NCBI GenBank assembly: GCA_037903475.1
Contig: JBAJFG010000073.1
Coordinates: 1,922,001 to 1,986,000, forward strand
Source of the DNA: Ancylostoma caninum
Taxonomy: Eukaryota > Nematoda > Chromadorea > Rhabditida > Ancylostomatidae
Reading direction: 5' to 3'
Length of the DNA stretch: 64,000 nucleotides
Made by a program: the position numbers and the translations under genes
In this document: positions 1-12,003 of the stretch, one piece after another
How positions within the stretch are numbered: the first letter of the stretch is position 1
How the letters are laid out: every line of letters starts with the position of its first letter
The notes under the pieces: generated by a model
Told to the model about the DNA's origin: nothing
Seen by the model: only the letters and a program-made list of their open reading frames with translations
Database searches by the model: none

Positions 1-535
1 TCAGTTTAAATGACACTTCTTCACCCCGTCCTTTTCCCTAAAAAATAAGGTGAAGTTGTTTGACTGGTAAATTCTTCTGAAAGGCTTGCCATATTCACGT
101 TGAACATTTCGGAAAATCGCAGAAGAAACGATTTCAACAACCCGTGAGCAAGAATACCCAAAAACCAATACAGATCCTTGCCCGCTCCCTACAGAAAATG
201 AAAGAAAATCAATAAAATCGATGAATCGATAGTGTCATACGAAATGGTGGACATATCGTGTTCAGCATAATGACAAACCTCGGTGGCCACGTCTTCACCG
301 AGCCCGGAGCAAAAATTGCGAAAAATCAATAACGTCGATAAATCGATAAATCGATCGATACCATCTGGCGAGAAATAGCCTAAAACCTCCGCCGGCCCTT
401 TATGGGTACGTATGCAAAGTTTACTCCCGATCAGTTAACCCTCCGCGATTTCTATAGGTAAAATACAAACGTACAAATACACACCCAAACACACATACAC
501 ACACAAACTTTCATTTTTATAAATACAGAATATGT
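1..535 (+). repeat. 3' part of a retroposon family also present at 59488-60458
   Basis: This stretch contains AATCAATAAAATCGAT-type blocks spaced as in the internal tandem units of the 59488-60458 element. They are followed by the same downstream string, including ACCTCCGCCGGC, a CCCGATC..TTAACCCTCCGCGATTTCTAT segment, a CA-rich tract and an AAACTTTCATTTTTATA end. The left part lies outside the window. It sits in the intron before the first visible exon of the LDL-receptor-related gene. No coding potential is seen. Confidence 0.75.
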
Positions 536-559
536 TTCAATGTTTACGTAGTGCGTCAG

Positions 560-3500
560 AATATTCCAGAAATTCCACTTGAGCAATGTGACAAACGTGG
601 AAAGTGCAAATGTCGGCTGGATGGTTATGTTTACGACTCCCAAACGAAGAAATGCATTGGTAGGTGGCATCTGGCGCACCATTCTATCATGGTTTGTTGC
701 CTTTTCAGACATCGACGAGTGCGATACCCTCGAACCGGGTTGCTCTCAGAAATGCGTGAACCATCCCGGTAGCTATGAATGCATTTGCGATCCCAGCTTC
801 TTCCGGCTTGAAAAGGATAATAAGACCTGCGTGCGGAACGATAAGGGTGAGTGTCTAGGTTACCCTGACGATAAATCACATTACGGCAGTAGTATGACCG
901 GTGTTTTACAGTATCTAATTGACTCTTTTTTAGATCCCATGTGGCTGTTCTTCGCCCATGGTCAATCCATTTGGAACATTTCGCTTGGTGGAGGGTCATT
1001 TGAGCTGCAAAAGGCTGGTCTTCAGAAGACTGCAGTGCTGGATATCGACGTACTTGTAAGTTTTCACGGGTTTCGTATCCTTTTAGTCTGAAAATCTTCT
1101 TAACGGATATTCAAAAACTATCAAAATATATGAATTCGAACTGCCTATTGTCCCTCTCCCAGGAACGTCGAATTTATTACGCGGATGTTGGCTCAAACTC
1201 AATAGAAAGGCTAAATCTGGACGGCACATTCCCACATGTTGTACAGAAGTACGAAGTTGATGGTCTAGAAGGAATCGCAGTCGACTGGATTGGAAGAAAC
1301 CTCTACAGTTTGAGGAGGTGCGGAAGTTCTTCTTGTAAAATAGAAACTTTGTTTTCAAACTCAAATTCCAGAACTGATATTATGGTGCAGACGTTGGATG
1401 GACGATACAGAAGAGCGTTGTATAAGGGAGTGATGCGCCTTCCGCGAGCTATCGCTGTGCATCCGGCTAAGGGGTTAGTGACAGAATCACAGTTACCAGA
1501 CACGTTGTGCTTTTCTCAAAAGGAATGAAAAACATTGTGTCCACGGTATTCTGCATTAAAAGCGGACCTGTCCCTTCTGCAGATATCCGCCGTTCCCACT
1601 TCCATAAGCTTTGATATACATCCTCCTAGTAAGCATCAATTAGATGTTAATGATCCTGAGATTCTTCCAATGGTAAGTTCCCCACCGGAGGTGAAGGTGG
1701 AGCGGTGGTGGAGCGAATGTGGGGATCTGAAATACCATCATGGACCTTAGAATTTGTACCATGAAATACAACGCAACTCTCAATCTTGAAGTCAAGTGTG
1801 CGACACTCACGAGTCATCCTGGTTCAAGAAAAATTAATGCAATGAATAGCGCCTTTGATTATATCATGTCGTCATATTATCGTCGACACCAAAATATTCC
1901 ATAGACGGTAGTTCTATGATGTCAAACGCATTTTTGGTAGGAAAATGCTTACGGAACCCAGCTTGTTCTTGTGGAAGGATGGCAAGATTGTTGGTGGCTT
2001 TCTCCAAGCGGGTGTTGAGCGCCTTCGTGATGACCTTGTATATCGTTGACAGTAGCAAAATAGGCCTGTAATTAGCTACACTTGTCGGGTCGTCACTTTT
2101 GTAAAGCAGTATTGTTTTTTCAAACGCGAGCTTCTCCGGAACCACTTTAGTTTCAAAGATCTTGTTGATAAAAGAACATACTGGACTGGCAAGGATAGCA
2201 CAGAAAGCTCGTAATGAAGATGATAGGACGCGGTCTGAACCAGGAGATGACCCTGCTTTTCGGCTCTTCAGCGCTTCTTCGACTTCACTGGTGCTGAAGC
2301 GGAGACGTAGTGAGCCTGACGGGGTTGTTGTGGACCATGGTAGGAGTGATAAAGGTTATCATAGAAGGATTTCACTGCTTTCACGGTCTCTGTTGATGGG
2401 TCTGAACAAGAGGTACGGTCGGACGAAGAGCATAGTATTGTCAGAGAACGTCGGGCATACGCAAGCTTTTTTCTTCCTGCACGGAATTGTCCTGACTGGA
2501 CAGCCTTGCAAAAAATGGTGAGATGTCGGGTGAGAAGATCTTCTTTAAGTGATTTCCACACAAGTTTGCAAACCTCAGCATATTCCGCTGCTTGCAGTCT
2601 TGACTTTCCTCCATACTGTAGGTTACGACGAAGTTGAAACAACCGTCGTGTGCGTTCCGAGACACGTGGTGGAAGAGGCTGGAATGAAGTTGCATGGTTC
2701 GTGCAGCAGTTGATTATTCGCGTTAAGGTCACATAGTCTTCATTCACATCTCCATCTAGTGGTGATGTCTCCATTTGGGTGTGTGCAAACGTTCGTAGCA
2801 TCCTTTTTGTCAAGGACAGTAGTCCCTCCGCACGGTCGTGCGATTCTCCTTGTCTGTGTAAGGTGTAGTGTACATCGTACTACCCGATGGTCGCTCCCTG
2901 TGTTAGCCTAAAACGCCAACATCTTTCACGTCACGGATGTTTCAAAGCAGTACATGATCTATTTCCTTCCTGAGCCCTAGTGCACTGTTCCTCTAAGCCC
3001 ATCGGCGGTGTGATTTCTTTTTGAAGAACGAGTTTGCAATAAACAGGTGACGTTCCTCCCAGAATTCTGGCAGCATTCTTCCTCGGTGGTTCCGTGGCTC
3101 AGCAGTATTGATGCCGATGTATCGTTCTTGATATTCACAAGGACCTAGGGTTGCGTTGAAGTCTCCCAGGATCACCAAATGGGTGCTTCTTCTTTCATCA
3201 ATAGTGTGAGCCAAGCTATCGAGGAAATTCACGTATTCTTGATCTTCATAGCTCGAGTGTGGCGCATGTACTTGAATTATCCGTATGTTTTCCTTTTTGT
3301 TCAACTTGATCAGTAATTCAATAGTGCGCTCGGAGTGGTGGAAGCACTTGCATTGGTTAATGAGTGACGAGTGATCACAGAACCCAACACCACTTTTTGT
3401 TCTTCCGGTGTTACCAGTGTAATATCGATCGAGAATCCGTATCGAGAATCCACTTTGAGGATCTAATTTTCCTTTGCCAGGAATTCTTGTTTCGGTAAGT

Positions 3501-4686
3501 CCTATGACATCGAACTTTATATTTTCTACTGCTGCTTCAAGATCGGCAAGACGCTCGCCGTTGAAAATAGAGTGTGTTGAGGGTGCATATGCGTAGCCGA
3601 TCCGCTGAAAGCATAGGCATACAACCCACGTGTGCCTAGGACGGTTTGGGTTGTTGTCTTTTCCGTCCTGCGTTGGTCTTCGTGATAAATTTCGTCGCTT
3701 GGTCCTCGTGGTCGAAGAGCTGTTCTAATGCCGACCGCTCTCGGGGGACGAACGGAGTAAATTGAAATATTTTGATGTCGACGATAAGCTGATCAAAGCT
3801 ATATAAGTGTTGTATGCCAGTGGAAGTGCAGCTGTAAAGATCGGAGAATACCATGCTGAACTGAACATCCAACGAGGTGACCGTCAAGGAGATCCCCTTT
3901 CTCCTCTTTTGTTCACCATCACTCTGCAATATGCATTGAACAAGATAAATTTTTGCAATCGTGGATTCAGAGTGAATGGGAAAAAACGCTGCCCTACTTT
4001 GCATACGCGGACGACATTGTTTTGCTATCTAATGTCCTTCATGAACTGGAAAATATGGCAGAAGACCTAGCCGAAGCATTGAAACAAATTGGCCTAACAA
4101 TAAATTTTGAGAAAACCAAGTGGATGAAGCTAAACAACACAACCGACGTGGATGAGGAAATTATCGAAATTGAACGATTATTATTTATTCATTTATTTAT
4201 CTATTCAAAGCACTCTAGGTGCACCAAAAGAGAAACATAGTCTGAACTAGTACGCTCAGCGGGTGATTGTCAGAAACAAGGTAAAAAATATTAGGATTAG
4301 TGGACAAAACCTATAGAAGAAGAAGGATTAGGCATAAAGGATTAAATAGTACCGCGGGCGGGAAGCTGAGAAATCGTAGGTCAACGCTGCTTCCAATATT
4401 TCAGGATGATGTTTGCCACCGACTGGTCTTCGTACGCATTCATCGCCGCCGCATCAATGGACGGCTCGTCGTTCACGAAGATTATCACCGACCGTGTTAC
4501 TTGGCCCAATGCTCTGGCGGTCGACATCTACAGCGATAAAATTTATTGGGCTGATGCTTATAATGATATGATCGAGTAGGTTGTTTTATCAGAAATTTCT
4601 GGATACTTCTTCTGGCATAAATGTACTTAGGTGACTCTAGCAGTACGGATCCGCTCACCGGGACTGACCACATGATTGGTCGAGAG

Positions 4687-4727
<41 letters not shown>

Positions 4728-7176
4728 AGGAGGGAGAGAGGGAGGGAGGGAGGGAGGGAGAGAGAGAGAGAGGCGGGGAGAGAGAGGAAGGTAATGATAT
4801 CAATGGAATTTGTAGGTGCGCAGACAATCAGAGAATCAAGACAAGCGGGTTCGGACAATTGCAGTATCTATGATGTGGTCTTGATGCACCGCAAATTTAG
4901 AGTAGAGCTCTCTGAGTTGTACGAATGCCTAGTTATTTCACAAAATTCTGTACATCAGGAAATCAGGTCGTACCATCCCTAAGTATAATAATATCAACCG
5001 TAACCACCGTGACACACTACCGAGTCACAATGCAAGCTTTCAGAGTAGCCAACCTCGACGGAACTGGTCGTCGCGCGATTATTTCCGATTCCGGAACTGT
5101 CCCACATGTCTTTGCCCTGGCCGTAGCTGATGATCTAATTTACTGGAGCGACTGGACCTATAGGTGATTTCATTTTCTGCAGCGAGTTTCTAAATACATA
5201 ATGGTACTGTATCGATTCAGAGGACTTCTTCGCGCTAGCAAGCTCACTGGTGAAAATGTGACCGTTGTCGCTCAGACGGCGTTGCTCCCGTATGGGTTGA
5301 AAGTGTTCCATAAATCGTTGCAGCCACGATGTAAGAAAATTCATTCAGTTCATACACATTGTTCGAGCTGTCCTTTGATGGAAATTCTTCAGTCCCTACG
5401 CTCTGTGACACACTGGGCTGTGAGCAGCTATGTCTTCTTGGACCTGACAGGACTGCCACATGCGCCTGTGGAGAAGGGTTTGAACTTCACGAAAATGCCA
5501 GGAACTGCACCAGCAATTGCGATTCGAAACATTTTGAATGCGGTGGAACGGAAGCCAAGTGAGTTACATCGATAATCATTACAATCAAAGGTGAGGATGA
5601 GGTAGAGGACGAAATTTATCTGGTAGATGGCCTTCCCACATCAGAAAAAGTATATAAGTTAGACAACAGCTCGAATTCTAACTCTTCAGCTCCTTGCTCA
5701 TTTTTACTGATTTTACTGAACTTATCCCCATATCGCGGAACGGGTTTGTACGTGTTGGGGGCAAATGCAATTGGAGCACGTCTCCTCTGTGAAGTGGCAA
5801 AATCTTCAAAGAGTTTCTGAAGTCCAAGGGAATGCAATGGTTTGTTCAAAGAGTTTCTGAAATCCAAGGGAATGCAATGGTTTGCAGCAAACTCTGCCAC
5901 AGCGCAGCTAGGAAACAGCAATATGTATAGAAAGTGGTGGCGTTTGTTCTCATGAATACTTTCCTGAAAAATACCACAACAGAGACCATTAGTGAGAAAT
6001 AGATTTAATTCTGTGTGTTGACATTTTCTCCAAAACTAAAAACGTGATCAAAAAAGGATGGGCAATTGGTGCAAGTAGCTAGGTTCATGGAAAAGTTTCA
6101 ACATGGCCAATCTGTTATAAGAACAAAAACACCTGCCTATAATCAAAGCGCTTCACTATACCCTGCCTTTTAGCAACTCTTGCATCACAGAATACCTACT
6201 GTCCGGTCTGCCGTGTCGCACCACCTACGCGATGTGGCAGATCAGCTGGGTGCTGTGATTGCGGACGACACCGGTGATGATGTTTTGCTTATGTTTTCAC
6301 CTGAGCATTTTGGAATGAAGAAAAAAACACGAGGAAAACGGTGAAAAACACCGCGCGACAACAACAGCGTCCAGCTGGTCTGCGGTGCCGCGTAGGTGGT
6401 GCGGCAGACCAGCTGGATGCCCAACACTGCAAGTGCTCGCTCTGTGCTATCGTGTCGGTTGAGAAATAGCCACTGCAAGAAGTAAAGAACCACAAATTCA
6501 GCAGTGTTATGTGATTAATTTAGCAGCTTCTTCCGGTCTCGGAGGACTCTGGGTTGGAACATTCTCTCCCACGGTCACCTCTGTCATTTAAATGTTTTAA
6601 GGGCCGTGCAATAGTGACTTTCCACATTTGCAGATGCATTTCGAGGCTCTATATCTGCGACGGCGTTTCGCATTGCAGCAATCAAGCCGATGAGCTGAAC
6701 TGCCGTGAGTTACCTGCTCAGCGCAACGACTCTATCCATTACAAACAACCAATACTAACGGATGGTTATGGATGTACTCTCACAATGGAACCTCACAATA
6801 CTGACTTCATCAGCATGTCATTGGTTTTGTTCGTTTTCCATCTAACATTTCCTTCCTTAACATGTGCTGCTTCAGAGTTTGTTCATAACCTCCTTGCTAA
6901 CATCTCTTTGCTTGGACTGCATGAAGCAACTGGAAACCTAGGATAGCTCTGTTACTCCCATCCTACAATGCATGGATGTTCTGAAATATCCGATGTACGC
7001 GAAGCCCTAGTCCATTTTTAGCGCCACGCATCTGTCTACCGGGACAGTTCCAATGCCACGATAACAAGAAGTGTGTGGCACCCGGTGGCCTGTGTGACGG
7101 GGCCGAGGACTGCTGGGACGCATCGGATGAGAAGTTCTGCCCATCGGGGTTCCGCTCGAACGCCTCTACCGCGCAA
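560..7176 (+). CDS. LDL-receptor-related protein (LRP/megalin-like), internal exons, both ends missing
   Basis: Eleven exons with matching phases can be read: 560-659, 709-846, 934-1055, 1163-1317, 1372-1473, 4405-4575, 5044-5163, 5221-5330, 5393-5558, 6634-6704 and 7022-7176. In order they encode an EGF-like tail, a calcium-binding EGF module ([16 protein letters not shown]), a YWTD beta-propeller ([20 protein letters not shown], then [36 protein letters not shown] and DDLIYWSDW), a closing EGF ([11 protein letters not shown]), and two LDL-receptor class A modules with the acidic CDGxxxCxxxxDE calcium cage. Such receptors are large single-pass endocytic receptors for lipoproteins and other ligands on epithelia. 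No signal peptide, membrane segment or NPxY tail is inside the window, so the gene continues on both sides. The last exon can end at a GT after codon CAA (7176); otherwise the frame runs to a stop at 7198-7200. Closest C. elegans relatives would be lrp-1 and lrp-2; the fragment does not say which. One blade carries LYSLRRTD where YWTD is expected. Confidence 0.88.
1474..4404 (+). other. Large LRP intron occupied by a LINE
   Basis: This is the phase-2 intron between the fifth and sixth visible LRP exons. Most of its 2.9 kb is the rearranged RTE-type LINE listed separately. The outer portions (1474-1860 and about 4200-4404) show no gene. Confidence 0.6.
1861..4190. mobile_element. RTE-clade LINE remnant with inverted 5' part
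   Basis: On the - strand, from about 3640 down to 1864, there is a decayed APE-type endonuclease ([40 protein letters not shown]), a linker, and the first reverse transcriptase blocks ([28 protein letters not shown]). On the + strand, 3763-4145 encodes the later blocks ([42 protein letters not shown]). The two parts meet head to tail around 3660-3763. The inner ends overlap: GAATATTTTGGTGTCGACG (- strand, 1882-1900) and GAAATATTTTGATGTCGACG (+ strand, 3763-3782) are near-identical copies of the same codons. Frameshifts and stops show it is dead. Confidence 0.8.
4684..4792 (+). repeat. (GA)n microsatellite in LRP intron
   Basis: Nearly uninterrupted GA dinucleotides grade into GGGA units. The tract lies in the intron between the exons ending at 4575 and starting at 5044. 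Open frames across it are artefacts of the repeat. Confidence 0.95.
5805..5884 (+). repeat. 40-bp tandem duplication in LRP intron
   Basis: Two adjacent units beginning TTCAAAGAGTTTCTGA and ending AATGCAATGGTTTG differ at only a few positions. They lie in the 5559-6633 intron. Confidence 0.85.
6201..6425. repeat. Foldback (inverted repeat) element in LRP intron
   Basis: The left arm (about 6201-6262) contains GTCTGCCGTGTCGCACCACC. The reverse complement of the right arm (about 6355-6425) contains GTCTGCCGCACCACCTACGC. Each arm is about 60-70 bp and imperfect, with a spacer of about 90 bp. It is a MITE-like or snapback structure without coding capacity. Confidence 0.6.
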
Positions 7177-7366
7177 GTGAATTCGATGACTGGAAGATAG
7201 TCCGTTCTTCCCATGGTATTTTATGATCCTCCACTGCACATGTTCAAGACGTATTGCATCACTAGGTACTATAGAGAGCAACTTTTTTGCAGAAGCCTCC
7301 ATTATTAACTTCGTATATTATTGTTTAGCGACACTCAACTTTCTGAGAGATTAAAGCTTGTTGTTC

Positions 7367-7587
7367 ATGAGTTGGACCTGTAGATTCATTTTATGGCAGA
7401 AATTCATTCTATTGCCTCTACTTCTATCCATTGTTGCTGGACAAATTTGTAGGTATGATCTCAATTTATCTGAATGCTGAGCATAAATACATTTGGCAAA
7501 ATATTCAGTTGGTGTTGCGCACACAAGAGAAATTGCTACAACTGGTTACAATTTCCATGTTTTCTTCTTCATAGAACCTGGGAATGA
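7367..7587 (+). CDS. Candidate short cysteine-rich secreted peptide (two exons)
   Basis: Exon 7367-7452 starts with ATG and encodes a basic start followed by a hydrophobic run (FILLPLLLSIVAG), then QIC and a GTATGA donor. An acceptor ATTCAG opens 7509, and the frame continues in phase with several cysteines to a stop at 7585-7587, giving 54 residues. I do not recognise the family. The signal-peptide shape and matching phase are what is seen; expression is unknown. The second exon could be chance. Confidence 0.3.
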
Positions 7588-7830
7588 CTTCGTAATATTA
7601 TACGAAGGTGAGGATTTGAAACTACAAATATGAACCATGAACTATCATCATAATGGCCACTGATTTTGAGTGAGGTGCGACCTAGAGGCTCAATAGATGT
7701 ACAATGTGCAAATTGCTAATGTTAAAGGGTGGCCCGTAATATTAGTGGCAAGAAAAACACTCATTCAAAACGTTTCAACTTTAAACACTCATTCAAAACT
7801 TTTCAACTTCATCTGACATGGTATTTTTCT
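7588..7830. other. No gene seen
   Basis: AT-rich sequence with an imperfect 25-bp tandem duplication (AACACTCATTCAAAAC) near 7757-7808. Nothing else is recognisable. Confidence 0.5.
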
Positions 7831-8085
7831 TCTTTTATGCACAAAAACTCATTCTTTCTCTAGACGCGGCGGCGAGCGGTTGTTTCCGACCTCTCTCTGG
7901 CAATTTGTGGCTAAGTTTCTCAAAATTTGTCTGTATTTTTACCGATTTTTTAAGAAAAATTTTCAGTGTCCTCTCTCCTGCTATTCGACGTGGCTGGTTC
8001 CTTTATTTTCACCTGCCCTTTCCCTTCTTGAAAACTTCTATCCTATCAATTTCCCTCTTGGGGGCATAGTCCAGAAACCGATTTT

Positions 8086-9064
8086 TTGTCACCTTTGATT
8101 TGCGATCACATCCAGAACGTGAGCCAAGCCCGTCGTTCTAGCAGAAGAAAGGAGGTCGTAAATGAGCGTTCTCAATCAAGATCGGCTAAAAACATTGTTC
8201 TCGACAGCAGCAGCGGTGGTAGTACATCTCCGACCGACTACTTGAAACTATCTGCTGGCGAGATCGGAAACGCCATCCTGGAGCGTAATAAAGACCCTGT
8301 GATTGAAGCACTGGTATAGGCTGTCCGAAACGACGAGTCCGCCCACGCACGCGGGGATCGCCGCCACGAAAAAGCTGCCACGTTTGCCAGCATTCCAGGT
8401 CATCATCTCTAATCTGCGTATCACGTTTCATCGTTATCTTCATGGTATCGACTAATGATTTGGCTGTGACGTGGCCGACGTGGCAGCCAACAGCATCCGT
8501 CCCAGCCGCGCCGCCTCTCGTTCCCCGCGTGCGTGGGCGGACTCGTCGTTTCGGACAGATTATACTTGCGCTAATCGCCAAAATTCCACAGGAGATCTCG
8601 GATAGTGTGGAGTCGGAAAAGAGGGCCAGAAACTTGTTGGTCTTCAGAAAAGTTGTGTACGGTCTTCCCGAGGCAGTTGGAGAGCAGTCACCGTCCAGCA
8701 GACAGCAAGATCTGGAGAGCAAGGTGAGTTGTTTGCTCGACACTCTGGACGTTGAGTGCCGATCTTTAGAAGTGTTCCGAATGGGGAAGCTGGAAAATGA
8801 GAAGCCACGTCTAGTAAAAATGGTTTTGCCGTCTAAATCTCATTGGAAAAAAGCACTGTCGAATTCTTACAAACTTCGTGGCTCCCAGTTTTCCGGCGTA
8901 TACGTTCGATGTAGCATGACCCTGACGGAATGCGTGGAAAGGAATTGAGGGATGAGTGCAGAGAGCGCAATAGGCAGGTGAAAGTCAGGGCTTGGGTGGT
9001 CTACCGTGGAGAGCTAAGGAGGGTCCAGGATCTCTCTCAAGCACGACTTCCGGGAAACGCCTAG
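8086..9064 (+). pseudogene. CR1 LINE ORF1 protein, interrupted by a MITE
   Basis: The first part (8086-8316) is basic, then Ser-rich. After the MITE the frame resumes as ILALIAKIPQEISDSVE. It continues through KRARNLLVFRKVVYGLPEA, an EVFRMGKLENEKPRLVKMVL block and, after a 1-nt frameshift near 8935, WVVYRGELRRVQDLSQ with a stop at 9062-9064. This block order is characteristic of the C-terminal part of CR1 ORF1 RNA-binding proteins. Removing the insert plus one TA joins the codons in frame. Confidence 0.7.
8317..8562. mobile_element. 246-bp TA-flanked MITE inside LINE ORF1
   Basis: The inverted termini of about 40 bp begin TAGGCTGTCCGAAACGACGA on the left and TAATCTGTCCGAAACGACGA on the right. 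They are flanked by TA on both sides (8315-8316, 8563-8564), as in Tc1/mariner-derived MITEs. Related termini occur at 37945-37962 and at 61123-61479. No ORF. Confidence 0.85.
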
Positions 9065-9087
9065 CTCGACAAGGGCCTCCACAAGGA

Positions 9088-12001
9088 ATGAAGTGTTTTT
9101 TTTTACTGAATATCCGCAGCCTTTTGAATAAGCTACATCACCTTCACCTCTTCTTGGTCACTTGTAAACCAGATTTAGTTTTTATTACAGAAAGTTGGCT
9201 TTCTTCTAAAGTTCTGAACTCTGAAATTATTGCAAATTTCCCCTATAGTTTTTCGTGCTGACCGTAGTAGAGGTGGAGGTGGGGGTGTATGTTGTCTGGC
9301 AAAGGATTGCATTGACCTGACTGAGATTGCGCCTCCCTCTGGCCTCAAATCTGATGTGCTCGTTCTTGACAGATTTGACTCACAGTGTTTGTTTACGTTC
9401 AGAGTAATTTTGTTGTACCGACCGCCAAATTCTACATCTGCTGAGGATGAGAATCTGGTAGACAGCTTATTTTATATGTGCCTCTCTGACTCTCACATAA
9501 TTCTGTTAGGAGACTTGAACCTTGATATCGACCGGATCCAACTGAAAGCTAGGAATATGAATTCAACGAGATTTCTGGAATTTTTTGATTGCTGCGGGCT
9601 AACTCAACTAGCTATGGAACCTACTCGGGGTGATTCAATTCTTGATATCATCTTAACTTCGGCACCTCTGTTAGACAATATTTCAACTGCTCCTCCTTTT
9701 GCATCTTCTGATCACAACATGATATCCTTCCAAATTAAAACTGCCTATCAAGGGCCGAGGAAAATACCCCTTCCAAACTTCTGCAGGGGTAACTACATTG
9801 GTTTGTGTTCATACTTCTCTTCTGTTGACTGGTGGGCGACTTTCAATGGTTACACGTCCATTGATGATGTATACAAAACATTTTGTCGAGTAGTGTACTC
9901 AGGGTTGACTATACATGTACCCCTTGATTCTCTCGAAGAACCAAAACTGCGTTATCCAAAGCATACATAAAACACGCCTATTTAATACATTGGAAAATCC
10001 ACTTACTCATCCTGACTATAAACGAGTATGTTCTGAATTAGATCACCATTTGCGAAGGTTTTTAGCTAACAGAGAAAAACGCTCCAATGAAGCACGCAGT
10101 AAAAGCTCTATCTTTTCTTTGGTCAAATGTAAAATGAAAGGTTTTCATAAACTTTCTGTTCTTAAAGATGATGAGGGTAATAGGTACGTTGAAGATGGTC
10201 AGAAGACTGAAGCTTTGGCTAAATTCTTTGCATCGGTTTTCATCCCAAACAGCGAAGAAAATCCATTAAGCTTCCCAGACGACTCAGTACCTATTAGTAC
10301 TCTGCAAAACATCATGATTAATCCAAACGAGGTTGTAAATGTGCTGAAAAGACTGAAAAATCCAAATCCTCTACTTTTGACGACATTCAACAAATTGTGT
10401 ACAAGAAGTGCGCAATCTCCCTATACAAGCCACTGTCAATACTTTTCAATATTTCTCTGCTTCTTAGTGAAGTCCCTTCGATTTGGGAAGAAGCAATAAT
10501 AACTGCAATTCCGAAAAGTTCAGAATCTGCTTCCCTATCATCCTTCCGGCCCATAAGCAGCATACCATCCCCAATCAAGGTATTGGAAAAATTGATACGT
10601 GACAAGCTAGTTTCTTTTCTAACTAAAAGCCAGTTAATTCCACAAGAACAACATGGATTCATATCTGAAGCGTCCACTGTCACTCAACTAGCTGATTGCG
10701 TTTTTGATTGGAACCTTGCTATTAACAGTGGAAAATGTGTTGATGTAATATATGTACTTTGATTTATCAAAAGCATTTGATAAAGTCAGTCATGGGAAAC
10801 TTCTTTTCAAACTCTATAAACTTGGAATCAGAGGATCACTGCTTAGTTGGGTGAAATCATACTTAGATAGAAGGCACTCCTGTGTTAAGGTTGGAAACTG
10901 CTTCTCAAACCGGTATGTGTGCGCTAGCGGTATTCCGCAAGGTGGAATTTTATCTCCACTACTCTTCCTTGCTTACACCCACGATTTGCCCGCTAAGCTA
11001 AGTACACACCTCTATGTCAAGGTTAGGATGTATGCAGATGATATCAAGGTGTATGGAGTTTATAGTGCGGAAAATCAAGACGAAGTTCACGAAGCCTTGT
11101 CTCAGTCTGTATCAAATATGGAGTGAGCTTCCGTTTGGGAAATACCTGTTAATCTGACTAAAACATCTGTGTTACATTTTGGTGTTGCGCCTGCCATTGA
11201 ATATAAATTCGAAAACATCCAACTGAATGTCTGTATCAAATATGGAGTGAGCTTCCGTTTGGGAAATACCTGTTAATCTGACTAAAACATCTGTGTTACA
11301 TTTTGGTGTTGCGCCTCCCATTGAATATAAATTCGAAAACATCCAACTGAATGTATCTTGTGGAATGCGTGATCTTGGACGTTATATAACCAACAGCTTG
11401 AGTTTCGAAAATCATATTGACAACATCGTTCGTAGAGCTTTCTCGGTTCTTTTCACCATCTGCACGAACATCCATTGCAGCGATGCCTCAATTATGCTCA
11501 AGCTTTATAAAGCCTATGTAATTCCCATTTCGGAATACGGTTCCCAAGTGTGGAGGCCCCACACTCGAAAACTCCCATATAAGCTGGAAAAAGTACAGCT
11601 AACGTTTACCAGGATTTTGATGTATAGATGCGCACCCAACCTTGATTACCCTCATGTCATGCCAAATTATGAAGCTACACTGAAACATTTCGGGATGAAA
11701 AGCTTGCTGTACTGTCGTGTTTTCAACGATTTGCTTTTTTGCTTCAAAATTTTGAGATGTGAAAAGAAGCTCAGAGCCAGCAAATATTGGATATTCAGAC
11801 CGTCACTGGGACGTACAAGCGTTTTTTCGGTGCAGAATGTAACACTTAGTAGAAGGCATCACTCCAAAGCCTTTAATTGATTCTTTTTTCGAAGCGCTAG
11901 ATGGCTGCAAATGTTGCCATCGAGCATTTTGGAATCACCGAACAGCTCAGTATTCCGTCCAAGATTAAGAAAACTTAACTTACTTCCATTCCTCAAGATT
12001 C
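9088..12001 (+). pseudogene. CR1 LINE ORF2: endonuclease and reverse transcriptase
   Basis: The endonuclease region shows FLLNIRSLLNKL, VFITESWLS, LLYRPPNS, IILLGDLNLDID and SSDHNMISF. The reverse transcriptase shows SFRPISSIPSPIKVLEKLI, PQEQHGFI, DLSKAFDKVSHGKLL, SGIPQGGILSPLLFL and VRMYADDIKVY. The CR1-type C-terminal region follows (RDLGRYITNSLSFENHI, YVIPISEYGSQVWRP). Frame breaks occur near 9250, 9960, 10395 and 10750, and a duplication lies at 11107-11354. The last codons run into the inverted-repeat insertion at 12004. It would copy LINE RNA into the genome; this copy cannot. Confidence 0.85.
11107..11354 (+). repeat. 124-bp tandem duplication within LINE ORF2
   Basis: Two adjacent 124-bp units start CTGTATCAAATATGGAGTGA and differ at very few positions, one being GCGCCTGCC versus GCGCCTCCC. 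The duplication breaks the ORF2 frame and is therefore younger than the LINE insertion. Confidence 0.95.
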
Positions 12002-12003
12002 CA

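Noticed and set aside
631..999. 122-codon - strand frame opposite the EGF exons
   Set aside because: Shadow of the LRP exons on the + strand, whose domains are unmistakable.
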